DNA of 64,000 nt from contig JALSLK010000016.1 of NCBI GenBank assembly GCA_026988355.1, forward strand, positions 1 through 64,000, written 5' to 3'. The stretch comes from Flavobacteriaceae bacterium (GTDB taxonomy: Bacteria > Bacteroidota > Bacteroidia > Flavobacteriales > Flavobacteriaceae). The notes below the pieces were generated by a model. It made no database searches. It was not told the DNA's origin and was given only the letters and a program-made list of their open reading frames with translations. Positions 1 to 9,600 of the stretch are shown one piece after another; position 1 is the stretch's first letter, and the number at the start of each line of letters is the position of its first letter. The position numbers were made by a program, and so were the translations under genes.

Positions 1-944
1 TTGGTAATACAACTGCTGCAACTGGTAAAGGTTTTGCTATTGCTTCTGCAGCATTAACTTCATTAGCACTTTTTGCTGCTTATGTAACGTTTACAGGTAT
101 TGACGGAATTAATATTTTTAAAGCACCTGTTTTAGCCATGTTATTTATTGGAGGAATGGTTCCTGTAGTATTCTCTGCCTTAGCAATGAATGCTGTTGGT
201 AAAGCGGCAATGGAAATGGTTTACGAAGTAAGACGTCAGTTTAAAGAAATTCCAGGAATTATGGAAGGAACTGGGAAACCAGAATACGACAAATGTGTAA
301 AAATATCTACCGAAGCTTCTTTAAAAGAAATGGTATTACCTGGTTTACTAACCATTGGGTTTCCTTTAGTAATTACTTTTGTACCAATGATTTTTGGTAT
401 GAATAAATTAATGATTGCTGAAATGTTAGGTGGTTATATGGCTGGTGTTACTGTAAGTGGTGTTCTTTGGGCAATATTCCAAAACAATGCTGGTGGTGCT
501 TGGGATAATGCAAAAAAATCTTTCGAAGCTGGTGTAATGATTAATGGCGAAATGACTTATAAAGGTTCTCCTGCTCACGAAGCTGCTATTACTGGTGATA
601 CTGTTGGTGATCCATTTAAAGATACTTCTGGACCATCAATGAATATTTTAATTAAATTAACTTGTCTTATCGGATTAGTAATAGCTCCTATATTAGGAGG
701 ACATTCAGAAACAGACCATAAAGCAGTTAACAATATAGAGAATATAAATACCAAATTAGTAGCATCTAATGAAGTAATTAATAAAAATATTGATAAGACA
801 GTAAAAGTTTTAATCAAAGAAGAAAATGGAGAAAAAAATGCTACGGTAATTACAACTACAACAACAGACGGAATCAAAGATGTAAAAGTAGAAACCGCTA
901 CTGGAGATAAAGTAAAAGAAATTGTAAAAGAATACAAACAATAA
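1..944 (+). CDS. hppA: Membrane-bound cation-pumping pyrophosphatase, C-terminal part
   Basis: Only the C-terminal third is present; the frame is open from the window edge (codons begin at base 3), so the start lies upstream. The family hydrolyses pyrophosphate at the cytoplasmic membrane and pumps H+ and/or Na+. The segment opens with the conserved GNTTAATGKG motif. Alanine and glycine at the positions where K+-independent enzymes carry Lys and Thr point to the K+-dependent class (family knowledge; the ion pumped is not settled by this). Several hydrophobic helices follow, with the conserved stretch NNAGGAWDNAKK and the block GDTVGDPFKDTSGPS. The last ~75 residues are a hydrophilic tail rich in Lys, Glu and Thr, beyond the usual family end. 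A hairpin terminator follows at 966-998. Confidence 0.95.
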   Translation, partial: GNTTAATGKGFAIASAALTSLALFAAYVTFTGIDGINIFKAPVLAMLFIGGMVPVVFSALAMNAVGKAAMEMVYEVRRQFKEIPGIMEGTGKPEYDKCVKISTEASLKEMVLPGLLTIGFPLVITFVPMIFGMNKLMIAEMLGGYMAGVTVSGVLWAIFQNNAGGAWDNAKKSFEAGVMINGEMTYKGSPAHEAAITGDTVGDPFKDTSGPSMNILIKLTCLIGLVIAPILGGHSETDHKAVNNIENINTKLVASNEVINKNIDKTVKVLIKEENGEKNATVITTTTTDGIKDVKVETATGDKVKEIVKEYKQ

Positions 945-965
945 TATTTTAATTCTAAAAAAAAT

Positions 966-998
966 AAAAGCTATCTTATAAAAATTAAGATAGCTTTT
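966..998 (+). terminator. Rho-independent-type hairpin after hppA
   Basis: A 13-bp perfect inverted repeat (AAAAGCTATCTTA / TAAGATAGCTTTT) with a 7-nt loop, just after the hppA stop and followed by T-rich sequence. Confidence 0.85.
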
Positions 999-1045
999 AT
1001 GGTTTTATTTTTTACTTAAAACAATTTAAAATCATTCTAAATTAA

Positions 1046-1053
1046 TATATTTG
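1046..1053 (+). promoter_or_regulatory. Probable -7 box of the YceI-like gene
   Basis: TATATTTG matches the Bacteroidota -7 consensus TAnnTTTG and lies 26 nt before the ATG at 1080. No convincing -33 TTG is visible at the usual distance. Confidence 0.55.
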
Positions 1054-1079
1054 CACTATCTATAACTAAAAGCAAAAAA

Positions 1080-1715
1080 ATGAAAAAATTAATAGTAGCA
1101 TTAAGCATTGGTTTATTCTTTATTTCATGTAAAGAAGATAAATCAAAAAAAACAGAGACCAAAGATGCCAAAGAAGTTGTTAAAACAACCTCCGATAAAA
1201 CATATAAAATAGCATCTTCAACATTAACTTGGAAAGGGTATAAACCAACAGGAAGTCATCATGGAACTTTTAATTTAAAAGAAGGAGAATTAAAATTTGA
1301 TAAACAAAATTTAATTGGAGGTAAATTTACTTTTGACATGACTAGTGTTAAAGTATTAGATATTCCAGAAACAGATGAAAACAATCAAAAATTAGTTGGA
1401 CATTTAACAAGTCCCGATTTTTTTGATGCAGCACAATTCCCAACAGGAACTTTTGAAATTACTAAAGTTACCAAAGAAGAAATTAATTCAAAAATTGAAG
1501 GAAATTTAACTTTAAAAGGAATTACAAAAAACATTTCTTTTCCAGCATCAATTATAGTTCAAAAAGATGGGACTACTTCTTTTTTAAGTAATGCCATTAA
1601 AATTGACCGAACAGATTTTGGAATTAAATACAAATCAAAAAAGTTTTTTGATAATCTTAAAGATAAATTTATTAATGATGTATTTGATATTACTTTTGAT
1701 ATAAAAGTAAAATAA
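1080..1715 (+). CDS. YceI-family lipoprotein
   Basis: 211 aa. The N-terminus is a lipoprotein signal peptide ending in FFISC (Cys17), followed by a charged linker to about residue 40. The rest matches the YceI fold, a lipocalin-like beta-barrel that binds polyisoprenoid or similar amphipathic molecules. Visible family features are the opening strand SSTLTWKGYK, the histidines in TGSHHGTF, LVGHLTSPDFFDAAQFPTGTFEI, and the closing RTDFGIKYKS segment. It probably sits in the periplasm anchored to a membrane. It is a single-gene unit with its own promoter and a strong terminator. The ligand cannot be told from sequence. Confidence 0.9.
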   Translation: MKKLIVALSIGLFFISCKEDKSKKTETKDAKEVVKTTSDKTYKIASSTLTWKGYKPTGSHHGTFNLKEGELKFDKQNLIGGKFTFDMTSVKVLDIPETDENNQKLVGHLTSPDFFDAAQFPTGTFEITKVTKEEINSKIEGNLTLKGITKNISFPASIIVQKDGTTSFLSNAIKIDRTDFGIKYKSKKFFDNLKDKFINDVFDITFDIKVK

Positions 1716-1735
1716 TAAATTCTTAATTTATTATT

Positions 1736-1779
1736 AAAAAGTCCTTTTAACTCAAACCAATTTGTTAAAAGGACTTTTT
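1736..1779 (+). terminator. Hairpin terminator after the YceI-like gene
   Basis: A 16-bp perfect inverted repeat (AAAAAGTCCTTTTAAC / GTTAAAAGGACTTTTT) with a 12-nt loop and a T-tract at its 3' end, about 20 nt after the stop codon. Confidence 0.9.
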
Positions 1780-1868
1780 TTATCTCAAAAATATTATTTA
1801 GAATTAATATAAATTACTAGTTCTTGCCTTTTATAACTATTTGTTTTAACAATGATTATGAAAAAATA

Positions 1869-1912
1869 AGTAACTTATGTTACTAATATATTAGTTTTTA
1901 TAATTATATTAG
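1869..1912 (+). promoter_or_regulatory. Crp/Fnr-type palindrome and -7-like box before the molybdoenzyme operon
   Basis: AGTAAC-TTAT-GTTACT at 1869-1884 is a palindrome with 6-bp arms. Its core GTAAC-N4-GTTAC is a form reported for HcpR-type Crp/Fnr regulators (established knowledge, recalled). TATATTAG at 1905-1912 is one base off the TAnnTTTG -7 consensus and starts 28.5 bp from the palindrome centre, nearly the spacing seen at the cco and nos promoters in this window. The ATG follows at 1935. Confidence 0.6.
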
Positions 1913-1934
1913 AGGACTAACTAAAATCAAATAA

Positions 1935-3551
1935 ATGAAGTACGGTTTTATAATTGATAATCGCAAATGTATAGGTTGTCACGCTTGTACTACTGCGTGT
2001 AAAAGTGAACATGATGTAGCAGTAGGAGTTAACAGAACTTACGTTAAACAAGTAGAAAAAGGAGAATTTCCAAACACACGCAGAATATTTTCAGTAATGC
2101 GTTGTAACCATTGTACAGATGCTCCATGTGTGGAAATATGTCCAGTAGAAGCACTATACACTCGTGAAGACGGTATTGTAGATTTTGATAACAATCGATG
2201 TATTGGTTGTAAATCATGTATGCAAGCATGTCCTTACGATGCTCTGTATATTGATCCAGACAACAATACAGCGGCAAAATGTAATTATTGTGCACACAGA
2301 ATTGAAGTTGGTCGAGAACCAGCATGTGTAACCGTTTGTCCAGAACATGCAATTATTGCAGGAGATATGGAAAACCCAAATACAGAAATATCTCAGTTAT
2401 TAGCAAGAGAAACAGTCACAGTTCGTAAACCAGAAAAAGGAACAAATCCAAATTTATTTTATATCAATGGAGATTTTTCTTCCTTAAATCCAGAAGCAAC
2501 AGATAAGTCTGGAGATTTTTTATGGAATTCACAAGCAAGAGGTGTTGGTCATTATTCAAAATATGCAGAAAAAATGATGCATACCAACGACGATGTTAAT
2601 TTATTAAAAATGACATTAGATAATGATATGCAATCAGCATATCATAAAAAAGAAACCGAAAATCCAAACTATATTGATGTTCTAAATGGAAAAGCTCGTA
2701 GAGTATACGATACACCAGATAAAGGAATACTTTGGGGCTGGGAAGTATCTGCTTATGTAATGACGAAAGCCATAGCAGCAGGAGCATTTTTAATTCCGTT
2801 TTTAGCCATGTTACTTGGATATGAAGTTTCCGATACAGCAAAATTATGGTCTGCAGGAATTTCATTAGTATTCTTATCCCTTACAGGATTATTTTTAGTA
2901 ATGGACTTAGATAGACCAGATCGCTTCTTAAATGTCTTATTAAGACCACAGTGGAAATCTTGGCTGGTTAAAGGCGGCTATATTATTACCATTTTTGGAT
3001 TATTAGCAACTGTTTTTGGAGCAATGACCTACTTTGAAATCACAGCAGGAAGCACTATTTTAATGTGGATAACTGCATTTTTCGCAGTAATGTTAGCTAT
3101 TTATACCGCGTTTTTATTTGCACAAGCAAAAGGACGAGATTTCTGGCAAAGTCCATCATTAGCTTTACACATGTTAGTACACAGCATTATGGCTGGAGCA
3201 GCTATTTTTGCATTGGTTGGTTTATTTACAAATATGGAAAACTGGGCAGGATTATTAAAAATAACTTTAATAATTGCATTAGTAGTAAATTTATTTACTT
3301 TAATAACAGAGTTAACAATGACACATCCCTCAACAGCAGCACATGCAGTTGTTGGCATGATAACTAAAGGTCGCTATAAAAATCTATTTTGGTCAGCAGT
3401 AGTATTTCTCGGCAATATAATACCATTAACACTACTAATTGTTGCACCAAGCGCTATAATGCTGGTTATAGCATCTGTATTAGTGCTTATCGGAATATAC
3501 GCAACCGAAAAAATATGGATTGAAGCACCACAAAGAATACCATTAGCATAA
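1935..3551 (+). CDS. Fused 4Fe-4S ferredoxin / NrfD-type membrane subunit of a molybdoenzyme
   Basis: 538 aa. Residues 1-170 form a DmsB/PsrB-like electron-transfer module with four cysteine clusters; the first is C12-x2-C15-x2-C18-x3-C22, and CNHC, CIGCKSC and CNYC follow. A ~100-residue hydrophilic linker leads into a C-terminal NrfD-like domain from about 270, with roughly eight to nine membrane helices and the family signature DLDRPDRFLNVLLRPQWKSW. The two parts are normally separate subunits (PsrB and PsrC, or SoeB and SoeC); here they are one polypeptide. It should pass electrons between the menaquinone pool and the catalytic subunit encoded 67 bp downstream. There is no signal peptide, so the iron-sulfur part is inferred to face the cytoplasm. 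Confidence 0.88.
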   Translation: MKYGFIIDNRKCIGCHACTTACKSEHDVAVGVNRTYVKQVEKGEFPNTRRIFSVMRCNHCTDAPCVEICPVEALYTREDGIVDFDNNRCIGCKSCMQACPYDALYIDPDNNTAAKCNYCAHRIEVGREPACVTVCPEHAIIAGDMENPNTEISQLLARETVTVRKPEKGTNPNLFYINGDFSSLNPEATDKSGDFLWNSQARGVGHYSKYAEKMMHTNDDVNLLKMTLDNDMQSAYHKKETENPNYIDVLNGKARRVYDTPDKGILWGWEVSAYVMTKAIAAGAFLIPFLAMLLGYEVSDTAKLWSAGISLVFLSLTGLFLVMDLDRPDRFLNVLLRPQWKSWLVKGGYIITIFGLLATVFGAMTYFEITAGSTILMWITAFFAVMLAIYTAFLFAQAKGRDFWQSPSLALHMLVHSIMAGAAIFALVGLFTNMENWAGLLKITLIIALVVNLFTLITELTMTHPSTAAHAVVGMITKGRYKNLFWSAVVFLGNIIPLTLLIVAPSAIMLVIASVLVLIGIYATEKIWIEAPQRIPLA

Positions 3552-3618
3552 AAAATCTTTGCGAATTTTGCAAAATTACTTTGCGAACTTTGCGTGAAAC
3601 ATAAAAACACAAAATAAA

Positions 3619-6528
3619 ATGGGATATAAAAAACCGTCTTTTATTGAAAATGTCGCAGAAAAATTAGGAATCATTCCAAATCTGCACAAAGAAAAATACC
3701 AAGAATTCGATGGCGATATGCGTCAATTTTCTGATGAAGAAGTTGCCTCTATGTATGAAAATTTTCCTCCACCAGAAAAATGGGATAATTGGGTAGAATA
3801 CAATCCGAAAGTTTGGCCAAAAAAAGAAAAAACAACCTATCAAATTGTACCAACAACCTGTTTTAATTGTGAATCTGCTTGTGGATTAACCGCATTTATT
3901 AATAAAGAAACACAAGAAGTAGTTAAATTTGAAGGTAATCCACAGCATCCAGGATCTCGTGGAAGAAACTGCGCAAAAGGACCTGCAACAATAAATCAAG
4001 TTAATGATCCTGACCGTATCTTATTTCCATTAAAACGTACTGGAAAACGTGGCGAAGGACAATGGGAACGTGTTTCATGGGACGATGTTTTAGATACAAT
4101 TGCAGCAAGAATTCGCAAAGCAATAAAAGAAGATAGACGCAACGAAATTGCATACCAAGTTGGTCGTCCAGGCCACGAAAAATTTATGAATTGGGTTTTA
4201 CAAGGTTGGGGAATTGATGGACACAATTCACACACAAATATCTGTTCTTCGGGAGCGCGATTTGGATACAATATTTGGTATGGTTACGACAGACCATCAC
4301 CAGATCATGCAGAAGCTAAATTTATATTATTGATTTCTGCACACTTAGAATCAGGACATTATTTTAATCCACACGCACAACGTATCATCGAAGGAAAAAT
4401 GAAAGGTGCAAAATTAGCAACCATGGATCCTCGATTATCAAATACAGCATCCATGTCAGATTATTGGATGCCATCGTATCCAGGAACCGAAGCAGCAGTA
4501 TTATTAGCAATGGCATTAATTATTTTAGAAGAAGGTTTATATAACAGAGATTATCTAGAAAATTGGACGAACTGGCAAGAATACTTACAAGCAAAACACA
4601 GTGATAAAGAAGTTACTTTTGAAAATTATATTGCTGAAATGATTAATGAGTATAAAGAATTTACACCAGAATTCGCAGAAGCAGAATCTGGAGTAAAAGC
4701 AGAAATGATTCGTGAAATAGCACAAAAAATTGGTGAAGCAGGAACACGGTTTGCATCGCATAACTGGCGATCTGCAGGAGCATCTAATTTAGGCGGTTGG
4801 GCGGTTGCTAGATGCTTACATTTCTTAACCGTATTAACTGGAGCAGTTGGAGCAAAAGGTGGAACATCTCCAAATTCTTGGAACAAATTTTCGCCAACAC
4901 AACCAAATCCACCAGCCCCACAAAAAGTATGGAATGAATTACATTTCCCAAAAGAATATCCGCTAGCCTTTTTTGAAATGAGTCAATTATTACCTCATTT
5001 TCTAAAAGCAGGTCGTGGCTATATGGACATGTATTTTTCACGAGTATTTAATCCTGTTTGGACGTATCCAGACGGCTTTACTTGGATGGAAATGTTCCTT
5101 AGAGAAGATAAATTCGGAATGCATGCAGCACTAACACCAACTTGGAATGAAACCGCATTTTATGCCGATTTTGTATTGCCAATGGGATTAGCATCCGAAA
5201 GGCACGATATAAATAGTTATGCAACACATGGCGGAACTTGGATTGCCTTTAGACAACCTGTTTTAAAAGAAGCTGCAAGACGTAATGGCAAAGAATTTAC
5301 CTATACATACGAAGTAAACCCAGGCGAAGTTTGGGAAGAAGATGAATTTTGGATTGAATTATCGTGGAGAATAGATCCAGACGGATCTATGGGAATTAGA
5401 AAAACATTCGAATCGCCTTATAGAAAAGGAGAAAAAATTACCGTTGACGAATACTACCAATACATTTTTGAACGTGTTGAAGGTTTAACAGAAACTGCAA
5501 AGAAAGATGGATTTACAGGTCAATTTGCAGAGTTAAACTACATGAAAAAATACGGTGCATACGAAATTGAAAAAGGAGAATCGTATCATAAAAACGAAAC
5601 CCCTTTAACCAAAGAACAACTAAAAGATACAGAAGTAGATAAAGTTACCAATGTAATTTCTAAAAACGGAAAGAAAATTGGTGTTATGGTTAACAATAAA
5701 GCAGTAGTTGGTTTTCCAACACCATCTCGTAAAAACGAATTTTATTCGCAAACTATGGTCGATTGGAAATGGCCAGAATATGCAACACCAAGATATATAA
5801 AATCACACATTCATTTAGATGCATTAGACAAATCTAAAGGAGAATATGTTTTAGTACCTACTTTTAGATTACCAACATTAATTCACTCACGCTCTGGTAA
5901 TGCCAAATGGTTAGTAGAAATCTCCAATAGAAATCCGATATGGATGCATCCAGACGATGCTGCAAAATGGGGTTTTAAAACTGGCGATTTAGTAAAAATG
6001 AATACAGATATTGGGTTTTTTATCGATAAAGTTTGGGTAACACAATCTATGAAACCAGGCGTTGTAGCTTGTTCACATCATATTGGTCGTTGGAAAAAAC
6101 CACAAGATCAAGATGGTAATCGTTGGGCAGTTAATACTGTAGATATCTCTAATAATGGAAAAGGTGTCTGGAAAATGAGTACCATTTCTGGGATTAAACC
6201 ATTTGATTCGAAAGATAAAGATTCGAAACGTATTTTCTGGAAAGATGGTGGTGTACATCAAAACATAACACATGCAGTACATCCAGATCCAATTAGTGGT
6301 ATGCATTGTTGGCATCAAAGAGTACGAATAGAAAAACCAGCTCCAGGCGAAAAATACGGAGATATTGCCGTAGATACCAATAAATCTCACGAAGTGTTTA
6401 AAGAATGGTTAGCAATGACTAGACCTGCGCCAGGACCAAATGGAGAACGAAGACCACTTTGGTTTAAACGTGCCTTTACACCAGATAAAACTGTAGGAGG
6501 AGCCTATTATATTACAGATAAAGACTAA
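3619..6528 (+). CDS. Molybdopterin (DMSO reductase family) oxidoreductase, SoeA/PsrA-like catalytic subunit
   Basis: 969 aa. A [4Fe-4S] motif C81-x2-C84-x3-C88-x29-C118 is followed by the Mo-bisPGD domains and a C-terminal dinucleotide-binding domain (about 770-930). NICSSGARFGY places Cys209 where the family puts the molybdenum ligand, suggesting Cys ligation as in polysulfide, thiosulfate or sulfite enzymes. No twin-arginine or Sec signal is visible, and length and lack of a leader resemble cytoplasmic SoeA sulfite dehydrogenases. Periplasmic Psr/Phs, Ttr and arsenate reductases carry a Tat leader. It forms an operon with the ferredoxin/NrfD fusion. The substrate is not proven; sulfite oxidation or sulfur-compound reduction are the leading options. 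Confidence 0.85.
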   Translation: MGYKKPSFIENVAEKLGIIPNLHKEKYQEFDGDMRQFSDEEVASMYENFPPPEKWDNWVEYNPKVWPKKEKTTYQIVPTTCFNCESACGLTAFINKETQEVVKFEGNPQHPGSRGRNCAKGPATINQVNDPDRILFPLKRTGKRGEGQWERVSWDDVLDTIAARIRKAIKEDRRNEIAYQVGRPGHEKFMNWVLQGWGIDGHNSHTNICSSGARFGYNIWYGYDRPSPDHAEAKFILLISAHLESGHYFNPHAQRIIEGKMKGAKLATMDPRLSNTASMSDYWMPSYPGTEAAVLLAMALIILEEGLYNRDYLENWTNWQEYLQAKHSDKEVTFENYIAEMINEYKEFTPEFAEAESGVKAEMIREIAQKIGEAGTRFASHNWRSAGASNLGGWAVARCLHFLTVLTGAVGAKGGTSPNSWNKFSPTQPNPPAPQKVWNELHFPKEYPLAFFEMSQLLPHFLKAGRGYMDMYFSRVFNPVWTYPDGFTWMEMFLREDKFGMHAALTPTWNETAFYADFVLPMGLASERHDINSYATHGGTWIAFRQPVLKEAARRNGKEFTYTYEVNPGEVWEEDEFWIELSWRIDPDGSMGIRKTFESPYRKGEKITVDEYYQYIFERVEGLTETAKKDGFTGQFAELNYMKKYGAYEIEKGESYHKNETPLTKEQLKDTEVDKVTNVISKNGKKIGVMVNNKAVVGFPTPSRKNEFYSQTMVDWKWPEYATPRYIKSHIHLDALDKSKGEYVLVPTFRLPTLIHSRSGNAKWLVEISNRNPIWMHPDDAAKWGFKTGDLVKMNTDIGFFIDKVWVTQSMKPGVVACSHHIGRWKKPQDQDGNRWAVNTVDISNNGKGVWKMSTISGIKPFDSKDKDSKRIFWKDGGVHQNITHAVHPDPISGMHCWHQRVRIEKPAPGEKYGDIAVDTNKSHEVFKEWLAMTRPAPGPNGERRPLWFKRAFTPDKTVGGAYYITDKD

Positions 6529-6541
6529 CTTTTATACTAGT

Positions 6542-6568
6542 GATACGATGATTCCAAATCATCGTATC
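6542..6568 (+). terminator. Hairpin after the molybdoenzyme operon
   Basis: GATACGATGATT / AATCATCGTATC, a 12-bp perfect stem with a 3-nt loop, 13 nt after the stop. There is no long T-tract, so it may work as a 3'-end stabiliser or weak terminator. Confidence 0.6.
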
Positions 6569-6616
6569 GCTCTAGTACAATTAAAATAATTTATGTATTT
6601 TTGAGTAAAAAATAAA

Positions 6617-9600
6617 ATGCAATTTGAAAAAGGCTACTTATATCACATTTACAATCAAGGTAATAATCAAAGGAAAATTTTCTTTAAACAAGAAAATTAT
6701 ATCTTCTTTCTAGAAAAATTAAAAAAATACATTTCGCCTTATGCAGATATTATTGCTTGGTGCTTAATGCCAAATCATTTTCATTTAATGGTTTTAGTTA
6801 AGGAAGAGGAATTACCAAATAAAGAAACTCACACCGTGACTCAAAGTCACGGTGTGAGTAAAACTTTAAAAATAAATGATTCTATTGGAATCATGTTGCG
6901 CTCTTACACAAGAGCAATAAACAAACAAGAAAATTTTAGCGGTAAATTATTTAGAGAGAAAACCAAAGCAGAATGTATAAATTGTTTCAATGGAAATACA
7001 CCTTCTTTTATTAGTAATAAAATGACTTCAATAAATTTGATCTCAGAAAAACAATATTCACAAGTTTGTTTTGATTATATTCATCAAAATCCTGTAAAAG
7101 CAGGAATGGTTAAAACAGCTATTGAGTACGAGTATTCATCAGCAAAAGATTATGCAAATTTGCGAAATAATAAATTGATAAATAAAACAATTGCTTTGGA
7201 ATATGTTGATTGTCAAAATACTCACACCGTGACTCAAAGTCACGGTGTGAGTATGACTCTTAAAAACCCCGAACTAGAACTAGCCTTAAATTTCGTAGAA
7301 AAAACCGATAGAAATATCTTTTTAACAGGAAAAGCTGGTACTGGAAAAACAACATTTCTACATCAAATAAAAAAAGAATCACTAAAAAGATTAGTAGTCG
7401 TTGCACCAACAGGCGTTGCAGCTATCAATGCAAAAGGTGTTACTATACACTCCTTTTTTCAAATGCCTTTTGGACCAATTATTCCAGGTGTAGCATCTAA
7501 AAAATCAAAATTTAAGTTTAATAAAACTAAAATTGACATCATTAGATCCTTAGATTTATTAATTATCGATGAAATTAGTATGGTACGTGCCGACTTACTC
7601 GATGGAATCGATCAAGTTTTAAGGCGCTATAAAAATAGACTGAAAGTATTTGGAGGTGTGCAAGTATTGATGATTGGCGATTTACAACAACTTTCTCCCG
7701 TTGTAAAACCGTATGAATGGGAATTACTTAAACCTCATTATAAAACTTCTTTCTTTTTTAGTAGTCATGCATTCCAGAAATCCAATACAATTAGTATTGA
7801 ACTAAAACATATATACAGACAGGATAATGAAGCGTTTATTTCTATTTTAAATGAAATTCGACATAACAAACTAAGCCTAAATTCCGCAAAAATTTTAAAT
7901 GGTAGATACCAACCTAAATTTACTCCAACAAAAGAAGATGGTTATATAACATTAACAACGCATAATAATAGAGCAAATACTATTAATGAATTAGAATTAA
8001 ATAAATTACATTCAAAAAAACATTTTTATACAGCAGTAATCAAAGGAAAATTTAATGAATATGCCTATCCAACAAAAGAAAAATTAGAATTAAAAGTTGG
8101 TGCACAAGTTATGTTTATCAAAAATGATAGCAGTCTAGACAAGCAATACTATAATGGAAAAATAGGTACTATTACCTATCTAGATAAAGATACTGTAACC
8201 ATACAATGTCCAGAAGATACATACGAAATCGAAACAACTACAGAAATTTGGGAAAATATAAGCTATTCAATACACGAAGAAACTAAAGAAATATCCGAAA
8301 ATATTGCTGGTTCATTTACACAAATTCCATTGCGTTTGGCTTGGGCAATTACAATTCATAAAAGCCAAGGATTAACTTTTGAAAAAGCAATAATTGATGC
8401 AGAAGCATCTTTTGCACACGGACAAACTTACGTCGCATTAAGTAGATGTAAATCCTTAGAAGGTATTATCTTAAAAACCCAAATTAAAGAACATAGCATT
8501 ATTAATGATAATCGAGTTACTTCATTTACCGAAAATGTTGCTAAAAATTTACCAACAGAAATAGATTTAAATAATTCACAAAAAAAATACCAATTAAATT
8601 TAATCGAAGATTTATTTAATTATAATGCATTTTTATATCCAATTAGAAGATTGATGGATATTTATTACCAAAACAAAACTTCATTTAAAGGAAATATCAT
8701 TACACCTTTAGAAATTATAAAAGACAACGGTATTGTTCCTTTATTACGGATAAGCACTAGTTTTAAAAAACAATTGACAGCTTTAAGTTTAGATGTAATA
8801 AATCTTGAAAAAGATAATATCATCCAAGATCGTATAATAAAAGCGATAAATTATTTTATAGAAAATACAAATAAATTTATTAAAAAACCGTTTAAAACGC
8901 TTACCTTCTCTACTGAAAACAAAGCTGTAAAAAAAGATTTTACCAAACAATTAGATAATTTAGAAGATGAAATAAATGTAAAATTATTCTGTTTAGAAGC
9001 TTTAATTAATGGATTTAGCATTTCTAAATATTTAGATATAAGAGCCAATGCAGTTTTAGAAAAATCAAAAAAAACAATTTCTAAAACCCATAAAGAAAGA
9101 GTAAATATTACTACAACAGAACATCCAAAGCTTTTTGAACAATTACGTGAATTAAGAAATATGCTTGCAGAATCTGAAGATTTAAATCACTACCAAATTT
9201 TCACACAAGCATCCTTATTTGAAATGTGTGAGTATTTTCCTATAAATAATAACCAATTAAATGCAATAAATGGCATGGGAAAAATAAGAGTGCAAAAATA
9301 TGGTACAGAAATTACGAATATAATACAGAATTATATTTCTGAAAACAAGCTAGATTCTAAAGAAATAAAGTTTATTGAAGTCGAAAAAAAATCAAAAAAT
9401 CCAAAAATTAACACAAAACAGACATCCTTAGAATTGTTTAAAACAGGAAAAACAATATTAGAAATTGCTACAGAAAGAGGCTTAGCAAAATCGACAATTG
9501 AAAGTCATCTAGCGCATTTTATTCCAACTGGAGAAATAAAAATTACCGATTTAATGACAATAAATAAATATAAAGAACTTAAAAAAATAATGAAGTCTAT

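Noticed and set aside
575-937. Minus-strand frame opposite the hppA tail
   Set aside because: Antisense shadow of hppA; hydrophobic Ser/Val composition mirrors the Lys/Thr/Glu tail.
3619-6528. Molybdoenzyme as ActB of alternative complex III, NapA/NarG or formate dehydrogenase
   Set aside because: ActB lacks the molybdenum site, while Cys209 and the full FeS motif are kept here; there are no Act cytochrome genes, no nitrate reductase partners, and the FeS/NrfD fusion does not fit NapA or NarG.
6827-7252. Reading the two palindromes as transcription terminators
   Set aside because: They lie inside an open frame, lack T-tracts, and keep codon phase exactly.
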